Shown here: in pieces, positions 7,401 through 11,517 of the stretch
Position numbering within the stretch: the stretch's first letter is position 1
Layout: each line of letters starts with the position of its first letter
From: Flavobacteriaceae bacterium
GTDB taxonomy: Bacteria > Bacteroidota > Bacteroidia > Flavobacteriales > Flavobacteriaceae
Direction: 5' to 3'
Assembly (NCBI GenBank): GCA_023262245.1
Contig: JALRDC010000106.1
Span: 1 to 11,517 of the forward strand
DNA: 11,517 nucleotides
The notes under the pieces: model-generated
The model's database searches: none
The model's input: the letters and a program-made list of their open reading frames with translations, nothing else
What the model was told of the DNA's origin: nothing
Position numbers and translations under genes: made by a program

Positions 7401-8332
7401 CCCAGGGAACCTGGAGCTTGGTGGTAATAGATCAATATACTCAAGACACGGGAGTGTTGAAGGAGTTCAGTCTTTATTTTTGTGTAGAGGGGGTTCCGGA
7501 GGCCAATAGTGACAATGATACTTTTGCAGATGATGAAGATAATTGCCCAGAAATTAGTAACGAAGATCAAGCAGATATTGACGAAAATGGGATAGGAGAC
7601 GTTTGTGACATTTTCTCTTCACTAAATTTGAGTTTGAGTAAAAAGGACAGTAGTTGTCCAAATAATGAAAACGGATCGTTTACATTTAACGCCCGAGCAG
7701 ATTTCCTTTATCGAGCAGAAATAAAAGGCCCAAATGGTTTTCAGGATGAGTTGGTTTTTACTAATAAGGGAACAACGCTTAACAGTTTGGCTCCAGGTGA
7801 TTATGAATTATGTATTTATTCTGATAAGTTCCCCACCTTTGAATATTGTTTTGAAACACAAATTAATGCTCCCGAGCCCCTAAATGTTCAATCTTTTTTT
7901 AATCCTTCTTCTGCGCTATTAAATTTAGAGCTATCCGGAAGCGATGTTTATGAGATTCTAGTCAATGAGGAAACTTATCAAATAGAAGGCAAAGAAAAGA
8001 TACAACTACCATTAACCAAAAAACTTAATCGCATTGAAGTCAAAACACCAAAACTTTGTCAAGGGGTTTTTGAACAGTGGATTAATTTAGAGCCCATAGC
8101 AAAAATATATCCAAATCCCGTATCCCGAAATGCACGCTTGATCCTACCCCAAGGGTCCCATGCCGAAATTTCACTATTAACCGGCGCTGGAGAATTGGTC
8201 TGGACGTATGAAGGGAATTTAGAATCTAATGGAACCATTCAAATTCTTATGGAATCATTGCCAAGAGGTTGGTATTTATTGCAAATAGATTATGGAGGTC
8301 ATAGCGAAACACGAAAATTATTAAAGGAATGA
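4493..8332 (+). CDS. Secreted M12B-like metalloprotease with P domain and T9SS sorting signal
   Basis: This is a zinc endopeptidase predicted to be exported by Sec and then T9SS; its substrate is unknown. Of its 1279 residues, about 1-30 form a signal peptide (basic start, hydrophobic core, ending near ILGQ), and about 31-195 look like a propeptide with a single cysteine, C170. The reprolysin-like catalytic domain (about 196-415) carries HEIGHQFGAYH, with zinc ligands H344, H348 and H354, catalytic E345, and Met-turn M376. A long beta-rich region follows, then an FN3-like module (about 762-850, with W782 and W828). A P/convertase domain spans about 854-1000 (C854 to C997). A thrombospondin type-3-like acidic repeat ends near D1039, and a type A sorting domain runs from IYPNP (1205-1209) to the KLLKE end. 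I chose the TTG at 4493 because the first ATG (4541) would remove the basic signal-peptide start. A weak AGGA lies at 4479-4482. Confidence 0.93.
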   Translation: MKIKKLYLLKKKCLIGMLLVLFPLQSILGQSKWTQVSNPNKRGVAFEVFGENYYQMPSNFLETKLLSNKSTKQEITLPNEKGEEEVFLLTPVPLLSKSLSAKYPKIKTFKGRSKSRPEVQLRLSTLPNGINAWLRFKEGPDYFIQPIKGQQHYHFSYLKTQRDISTSLICKTEAKLSKQKQAANASKVQLLNDQLRTFRIAVAGTGEYTKFWGDDDDSNGTNAEDAFAAVVSTINRINVIFENDLNIRLELVSDAEIMYQDSDTDPFNANFNTELQATLDKQIGDENYDVGHLFDFGEPNGDAGCIGCVCVSGEKGQGYSIHPFRDIFGGEFRNDYFDLDYAGHEIGHQFGAYHTFSHVTEGAGVNAEPGSGSTIMGYAGITGSDDLQEHGDPYFHYHSIQNILSYLDTISCGQTEDLGAEVFTVNAGADYVIPTGTAYELKIDPIVGDANYTYCWEQLDNGKITASNFGPENLLGAMARSLPPSEASNRYIPNINRILSNKLTEQNPKMNSDWETVSSVGRMLNWGLSVRKQNDSYTQLAQDKIEIEVSGNAGPFKIISHDEPELLIQGGSLERILWDVANTDQSPVNTSEVVISLSTDGGLSFPVILAAGVPNNGEAEVLIPNDLNTNSARIKISGKENIFFAVNTENFSIAARDLALNFTPYEQENCSANSLRYDFTIQRSESFDDNFSLELNNLPAFVSAQFSKSIFNSSDTSGFVNLIGLSNLDAGQYRFNLEVLVNGEKESYAFILNQRSSALSLANLLLPENNSESVNINPILQWEDDLNADHSRIQLARDADFENIVIDTLVSKEQFQVRNLEGATIFYWRIQQQNNCGVSQFSSPYRFKTSAITCTNFTASSLPVDLQDATDSDEGITVASINVNFQAPILDLNILVDLTHSWVGDLTLYLQTPKGERLLLGRAKEGDSEDHYTQTLFDQEATQSITDGVAPFTGSFVPIQDISTLYNTSSQGTWSLVVIDQYTQDTGVLKEFSLYFCVEGVPEANSDNDTFADDEDNCPEISNEDQADIDENGIGDVCDIFSSLNLSLSKKDSSCPNNENGSFTFNARADFLYRAEIKGPNGFQDELVFTNKGTTLNSLAPGDYELCIYSDKFPTFEYCFETQINAPEPLNVQSFFNPSSALLNLELSGSDVYEILVNEETYQIEGKEKIQLPLTKKLNRIEVKTPKLCQGVFEQWINLEPIAKIYPNPVSRNARLILPQGSHAEISLLTGAGELVWTYEGNLESNGTIQILMESLPRGWYLLQIDYGGHSETRKLLKE

Positions 8333-9003
8333 AAAGACTAATCGCATTGTGTTTGCTCATTTTTTGGGGATGTGGTCCTGATCCTATTCCCGATCCAGAA
8401 GCAGTACTGTTAGTTGCTCCAGAGAATTTGAATTCCTGTACTACTGCTTCAAGAATTAATGCAACCGAGCGTCAGGTTCGATTTCAATGGACAGTAGCAT
8501 TACACGCCGACAATTATGAGTTAATAGTCCAAAACAACAAAACTCAAGAACGATTTACTTCGAATACTGCATTGCAAAATGCTTCATTAATTTTACCTAG
8601 TGGCGCAAGTTACCGTTGGAGTGTTCGATCAAAATCTACTTTAACCCCTGTAACAACAGATAGCGAATCGTGGTATTTTTACCTTGAAGGAGATCCTAAA
8701 ACAAGTCATTTTCCTTTTCCAGCACAACTTAAAGTTCCTGAAGATGAAGCAAAAATTCGTTTAAATGCAGCAAATACTTTTCTTTTTCAATGGGAAGGTG
8801 CAGATTTAGATGAAGACATTCTTTCTTATGATTTTTATTTGGGTGAAGAGCCAAATCTACTGAGATTACATCAAGCTGAAATTTCTAACACTCAAATATC
8901 CGTTGAACTCTCAAGAGGGCTTACCTATTATTGGCAAATAATAACTCGTGACGCTCAACAAAATGAGTCATCCTCAAGGGTATTTGTTTTTCAAACAGAA
9001 TGA
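8329..9003 (+). CDS. Putative lipoprotein with two FN3-like repeats
   Basis: This 224-residue protein matches no family I can name. It begins MKRLIALCLLIFWGCG, a short signal peptide ending in a lipobox-like FWGC with the lipidated cysteine at C15. The F at -3 is not the classical residue, although Bacteroidota lipoboxes are loose. After a short D/P linker come two beta-sandwich repeats with FN3-like spacing: about 27-118 (VRFQW to W54, SYRWSV around W97) and about 133-224 (FLFQW to W155, TYYWQI near 200). The same W...Y-x-W pattern occurs in the FN3-like module of the protease directly upstream. Its ATG overlaps the protease stop (ATGA, 4 nt), so the two are very probably cotranslated. A role as envelope anchor, chaperone or inhibitor of the protease is a guess. 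It ends 3 nt before the convergent pth stop. Confidence 0.85.
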   Translation: MKRLIALCLLIFWGCGPDPIPDPEAVLLVAPENLNSCTTASRINATERQVRFQWTVALHADNYELIVQNNKTQERFTSNTALQNASLILPSGASYRWSVRSKSTLTPVTTDSESWYFYLEGDPKTSHFPFPAQLKVPEDEAKIRLNAANTFLFQWEGADLDEDILSYDFYLGEEPNLLRLHQAEISNTQISVELSRGLTYYWQIITRDAQQNESSSRVFVFQTE

Positions 9004-9006
9004 TGC

Positions 9007-9621
9007 TTAGGTTCCATTAAATTGATTCATGGTATTTTGAACCCCTTGAAGACCAAAACTTAGAACCGCTTCGCAACAACGTTCGATTCTTTTTGGTAAA
9101 GTTTTTTGTTCTTCAGCTTCCCATTTGTCTAGAACAAATTTAACTTGATCAAATGCTTTTTGTTCTTGCCCAATCCCAAATCGCAATCGGGAGTAATTAG
9201 GGGTGTTTAATTGCGATTCAATATCTTTTAGACCGTTATGACCTGCAGGACTTCCCTTCGTTTTTATTCTAATAGTACCGAAAGGTAAATGCAATTCATC
9301 GGTAAGAATTAAAAGGTTTTCTAGGGGGATATTTTCTTTTAAAGCCCAATACCGAACAGCTTTTCCACTTCGGTTCATAAAGGTGGTAGGTTTGATCAAT
9401 ATAAACTGTTTTCCTTTCTTTTTGATTTTAGTATGGTATGCGAGTTTTTTTGATTCCCATAGGCATTCATTTTTTCTAGCAAGTTCGTCAAGGATTTGAA
9501 AACCTACATTGTGTCGTGTGTTTTCATATGCTTCACCAATATTTCCCAGTCCAACAATCAAAAATTTACTCATAGCTAAGCTGGGTGTTTTATTTTTAAA
9601 AAGCCCCTTGAATAGTTGCAT
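9007..9621 (-). CDS. pth: Peptidyl-tRNA hydrolase
   Basis: Pth recycles peptidyl-tRNA dropped from stalled ribosomes by hydrolysing the ester bond between peptide and tRNA. At 204 residues it contains the full active site: GLGNIG (24-29, with N27), TRHNVGF with catalytic H37, KPTTFMNRSG (77-86, with N83), the acidic D108 expected to polarise the histidine, and GSPAGHNGLKDI (123-134, with H128 and N129). The ATG at 9621 gives a 16-residue basic N-terminal extension before the conserved MSKFLIVGLGN. An internal ATG at 9573 would give 188 residues. I keep the longer form because extended versions occur in flavobacteria as far as I recall, but neither start has a ribosome-binding site. An intrinsic terminator lies immediately upstream, so expression depends on read-through or on an unseen promoter. 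Confidence 0.95.
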   Translation of the reverse strand: MQLFKGLFKNKTPSLAMSKFLIVGLGNIGEAYENTRHNVGFQILDELARKNECLWESKKLAYHTKIKKKGKQFILIKPTTFMNRSGKAVRYWALKENIPLENLLILTDELHLPFGTIRIKTKGSPAGHNGLKDIESQLNTPNYSRLRFGIGQEQKAFDQVKFVLDKWEAEEQKTLPKRIERCCEAVLSFGLQGVQNTMNQFNGT

Positions 9622-9626
9622 GATCT

Positions 9627-9665
9627 AAAATAAAAAAAGCATGTGATTAAAAAAACCACATGCTT
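9627..9665 (-). terminator. Intrinsic terminator after rplY
   Basis: Read on the minus strand, a perfect 9-bp stem AAGCATGTG/CACATGCTT encloses an 11-nt T-rich loop. It is followed by a T-rich tract (seven T, A, four T, counting the last two stem bases). The stem occupies 9637-9645 and 9657-9665. It sits 22 nt after the rplY stop and ends just before the pth start, so it should stop or attenuate prs-rplY transcripts ahead of pth. On the plus strand no T tract follows, so it is not bidirectional. Confidence 0.85.
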
Positions 9666-9687
9666 ATGAATTTGTTTATAAAGAAAC

Positions 9688-10329
9688 TTAATCTTGTGGT
9701 GTCGCTTCTTTCTCTTCCGTAGCTTCCGTTCCTTCTGAACCTTTTTCTTCATTTACAGCACTTGCTTCTTTTGCTATTGAAGCTCTTGAAGTACGTACTT
9801 GACACACAACGGTATTGTCCGGATGAAGAATTGTATAGGTGTCGGTTTGTAATTGTGAAGTGTAAAGCTTGTTGCCTAATTCTAATTCTGAGATATTTGC
9901 AATGATATAGTCAGGAAGGTTTGCAGGCAATGCTTTCACGCGCAGCTTTCTTTTACTTAGTCTCAATACTCCTCCGCTATTAAGGACACCGGGTGCAGCA
10001 CCTTCTATTTTAACAGGGATATTCAGAGAGATTTCTTTATCATCAAAGAGTTGATAGAAGTCTACATGGAGTATTCTGTCGGTTAGTGGATGAAATTGAA
10101 TGTCTTGAAGAATAGCATTTATTTTACTTCCGTCTTCTAGTGCAATTTCTACTGTGTGAGCGTTTGGAGTGTAAACGAGTTTACTGAAATCAAGTTCCGG
10201 TGCTGAAAAATGAAGGGGTTCTCCTCCACCATACAATACACAGGGAACTCTGCCAGCATTGCGTAAAGCTTTGGTAGCTACCTTGCCTACGCTTTCTCTT
10301 TTAGATCCGTTAATGGTAATCGATTTCAT
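9688..10329 (-). CDS. rplY: 50S ribosomal protein bL25, long CTC form
   Basis: bL25 binds 5S rRNA in the large subunit. This is the two-domain CTC-type form, 213 residues against about 95 for the short E. coli protein. The N-terminal 5S-binding domain (about 1-95) shows GKVATKALRNAGRVPCVLYG (15-34) and DIQFHPLTDRILHVDFYQL. The C-terminal beta domain (about 96-185) includes VKIEGAAPGVLNSGGVLR. A tail of about 25 residues is acidic low-complexity sequence rich in E, A, T and G, probably disordered, and common in this form. The gene starts 13 nt after prs ends, so the two are probably cotranscribed, and it is followed by a strong terminator. In Bacillus, ctc is a general-stress gene in the same prs-ctc-pth order. 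No stress-type promoter is visible here. Confidence 0.95.
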   Translation of the reverse strand: MKSITINGSKRESVGKVATKALRNAGRVPCVLYGGGEPLHFSAPELDFSKLVYTPNAHTVEIALEDGSKINAILQDIQFHPLTDRILHVDFYQLFDDKEISLNIPVKIEGAAPGVLNSGGVLRLSKRKLRVKALPANLPDYIIANISELELGNKLYTSQLQTDTYTILHPDNTVVCQVRTSRASIAKEASAVNEEKGSEGTEATEEKEATPQD

Positions 10330-10342
10330 GAATTTGTTGTTA

Positions 10343-11275
10343 TTACATTATAAAATTTGAACTTATTGACTTATTATAATGCACATTGTGCATTACTTCA
10401 GCGAATAATGGGGCGCAAGATAACACTTTTACTTTATTGTGACTAATTCTAGGAGGAATAGAATCAGTGACGATCAATTCTTCAAGATTGGATTGTTCAA
10501 TTTTTTCATAAGCATTGCCTGAAAGTAAGGCGTGGGTACAAATGGCTCGTACTGAAATGGCTCCCCGTTCCTTCATTAAATCAGCTGCCTTGGTTAATGT
10601 TCCTGCGGTATCAACCATATCGTCCACCAGAATGACATTTTTTCCTTTTACATCTCCTATGAGTTCCATATGAGAGATGACATTGGCTTTCGCTCTTTGT
10701 TTATAACATATGACCACATCGCTAGATAAAAACTTAGAATAGGCATAGGCTCTTTTAGACCCTCCCATATCAGGTGAAGCTATTGTAAGGTCTGATAGTT
10801 TTAATGACTCAATATAAGGTAGAAATATAGTGGAGGCAAATAAGTGGTCTACAGGCTTTTCAAAAAAACCTTGAATTTGATCGGCATGGAGATCCATTGT
10901 AATGATGCGTGTAGCTCCTGCAGTTTCTAATAATTTTGCAATGAGTTTGGCTCCAATAGGAACTCGAGGTTTGTCTTTTCTGTCCTGTCTTGCCCATCCA
11001 AAATAGGGTATAACGGCTGTAATATGTCTTGCAGAGGCTCGTTTGGCAGCATCTAACATTAAGAGCATCTCCATCAGGTTTTCAGATGAGGGTTGTGTAG
11101 ATCCTATAATAAAAACGCGTGCTCCTCTTACTGATTCTTCAAAGGAGGGTTGGAATTCACCATCACTATATTTTGAAAAATTAACATTTCCTAAAGGAGC
11201 TCCAAACTTTTTGGCTATAGAATTAGCAAGTGCTTCGCTTTGCGAACAAGTAAAAATTTTTGCGGGAGTTTTCAT
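10343..11275 (-). CDS. prs: Ribose-phosphate pyrophosphokinase (PRPP synthetase)
   Basis: Prs makes phosphoribosyl pyrophosphate from ribose 5-phosphate and ATP, feeding purine, pyrimidine, NAD, histidine and tryptophan synthesis. The 310 residues fit the class I family. Visible motifs are the N-terminal FSKYSDGEFQPSFEESVRG, the ATP-binding flexible loop FGWARQDRK (92-100, with R96, Q97, D98 and R99; W94 replaces the more usual Y), the MDLHADQIQGFF segment with the metal-binding histidine, and the PRPP-binding loop DDMVDTAGT at 218-226. The C-terminal HYNKSISSNFIM resembles the usual SIS-x-LF end. The ATG at 11275 gives the expected N-terminus and lies 16 nt below a perfect -7 box. It is the first gene of the prs-rplY unit, divergent from tRNA-Leu. 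Confidence 0.97.
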   Translation of the reverse strand: MKTPAKIFTCSQSEALANSIAKKFGAPLGNVNFSKYSDGEFQPSFEESVRGARVFIIGSTQPSSENLMEMLLMLDAAKRASARHITAVIPYFGWARQDRKDKPRVPIGAKLIAKLLETAGATRIITMDLHADQIQGFFEKPVDHLFASTIFLPYIESLKLSDLTIASPDMGGSKRAYAYSKFLSSDVVICYKQRAKANVISHMELIGDVKGKNVILVDDMVDTAGTLTKAADLMKERGAISVRAICTHALLSGNAYEKIEQSNLEELIVTDSIPPRISHNKVKVLSCAPLFAEVMHNVHYNKSISSNFIM

Positions 11276-11291
11276 GTAATTTGATAAAGCA

Positions 11292-11299
11292 CAAATTTA
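11292..11299 (-). promoter_or_regulatory. Bacteroidota-type -7 box upstream of prs
   Basis: The minus strand reads TAAATTTG, a full TAnnTTTG match ending 16 nt before the prs ATG, in the 106-nt gap divergent with tRNA-Leu. It predicts a leader of roughly 10 nt. No clear TTG lies at the -33 spacing. Confidence 0.45.
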
Positions 11300-11357
11300 G
11301 AAATAAATTTTGCTAAGGAATAGTGATAAAATTAAAACCTAGAAAAAAATAATTCAC

Positions 11358-11365
11358 TATTTTTG
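11358..11365 (+). promoter_or_regulatory. Bacteroidota-type -7 box upstream of tRNA-Leu
   Basis: TATTTTTG matches TAnnTTTG exactly and lies 16 nt before the first base of the tRNA. That spacing suits transcription starting a few bases upstream of the mature 5' end. No -33 TTG is evident. Together with the box at 11292 it makes this a divergent promoter region. Confidence 0.45.
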
Positions 11366-11381
11366 GCTCCCTAGTAAAAAT

Positions 11382-11463
11382 GCCTCGGTGGCGGAACTGG
11401 TAGACGCGCTGGATTCAAAATCCAGTTCTTTCGGGAGTGTGGGTTCGATTCCCACCCGAGGTA
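11382..11463 (+). tRNA. tRNA-Leu (anticodon CAA)
   Basis: This 82-nt class II tRNA reads UUG codons. The acceptor GCCTCGG (11382-11388) pairs with CCGAGGT (11456-11462), including one G-U pair, and A11463 is the discriminator. The D arm is GCG/CGC around a loop with GGT. The anticodon stem CTGGA/TCCAG holds the 7-nt loop TTCAAAA, giving anticodon CAA at 11416-11418. A 13-nt variable region (11426-11438) can form a small stem, as expected for leucine. The T arm GTGGG/CCCAC has loop TTCGATT. No CCA is encoded (CTT follows the discriminator), so it must be added after transcription. Confidence 0.97.
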
Positions 11464-11473
11464 CTTAATAGAA

Positions 11474-11502
11474 TTAAAAAAGAGGATAGCTTATTCTATC
11501 TC
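11474..11502 (-). terminator. Terminator-like hairpin of the right-edge gene
   Basis: On the minus strand GAGATAG pairs with CTATCCTC through GAG/CTC and ATAG/CTAT with one bulged base (or as a plain 5-bp GATAG/CTATC stem). The loop is 6 nt, and a run of six T follows. The stem is short and AU-rich, so termination may be modest. The TAA of the right-edge reading frame falls inside the loop. It points toward the convergent tRNA-Leu gene. Confidence 0.5.
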
Positions 11503-11517
11503 AACGATAACTTCGAT
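11491..11517 (-). CDS. C-terminal eight codons of an unidentified gene (partial)
   Basis: Reading leftward from the window edge, one frame gives IEVIVEIE followed by TAA at 11493-11491, then a terminator-like hairpin and T tract. This looks like the end of a minus-strand protein-coding gene whose body lies beyond the right edge. Eight residues are too few to assign a family. The support is the stop-plus-terminator arrangement and the plausible beta-strand-like, acidic ending. It could be a chance open frame. Confidence 0.4.
   Translation of the reverse strand: MEVIVEIE

Noticed and set aside
4651..7570. Several antisense open frames within the protease gene (for example 4651-4902, 5851-6087, 6244-6450, 7385-7570)
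   Set aside because: They are shadows of a strong, domain-rich gene, with no start signals, family motifs or independent context.
11043..11279. Plus-strand open frame over the prs N-terminus
   Set aside because: It is antisense to highly conserved prs codons and has no features of its own.
11382..11463. tRNA-Leu as an integration site for a mobile element
   Set aside because: No integrase gene or direct repeat of the tRNA 3' end is visible in the window.

Overview
The window looks like chromosomal DNA from a member of the Bacteroidota, most likely a flavobacterium. Four things point there: AT-rich, A/T-biased coding sequence; almost no Shine-Dalgarno sequences ahead of starts; TAnnTTTG-type -7 promoter boxes in the intergenic gaps; and a large secreted protease ending in a type IX secretion (T9SS) sorting domain. 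The species cannot be named from sequence alone. The window is densely coded, and no gap without a gene exceeds about 110 bases.

Region 1 (1-4396, minus strand) is a co-directional housekeeping block, in transcription order ribF, serS, a DUF4286-family gene, rsmA/ksgA and mgtE (cut by the left edge). From serS on the genes abut or overlap: a 1-nt gap, then a 4-nt ATGA overlap, then a 20-nt overlap. This suggests one translationally coupled unit joining flavin cofactor synthesis, seryl-tRNA charging, an uncharacterised small protein, 16S rRNA dimethylation and Mg2+ uptake.

Region 2 (4493-9003, plus strand) is the accessory part. It holds a 1279-residue secreted M12B/reprolysin-like zinc metalloprotease (signal peptide, propeptide, HExxHxxGxxH catalytic domain, beta-sandwich region, FN3-like module, P domain, thrombospondin type-3-like calcium repeats, T9SS type A sorting domain). 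A 4-nt overlap couples it to a small lipoprotein made of two FN3-like repeats. The pair lies between the two housekeeping blocks and is the best candidate here for something undescribed: a secreted protease with a dedicated cell-envelope partner.

Region 3 (9007-11275, minus strand) is prs, rplY (bL25/CTC type) and pth. The same order, prs-ctc-pth, is known from Bacillus. A strong intrinsic terminator separates rplY from pth.

Region 4 (11276-11517) holds a divergently transcribed tRNA-Leu(CAA). At the right edge are the last eight codons of a minus-strand gene, whose stop codon lies in the loop of a terminator-like hairpin.

Most of the window is ordinary core genome. Apart from the protease/lipoprotein pair and the conserved unknown DUF4286 gene, I see no evidence of a defence system, mobile element, CRISPR array or phage.
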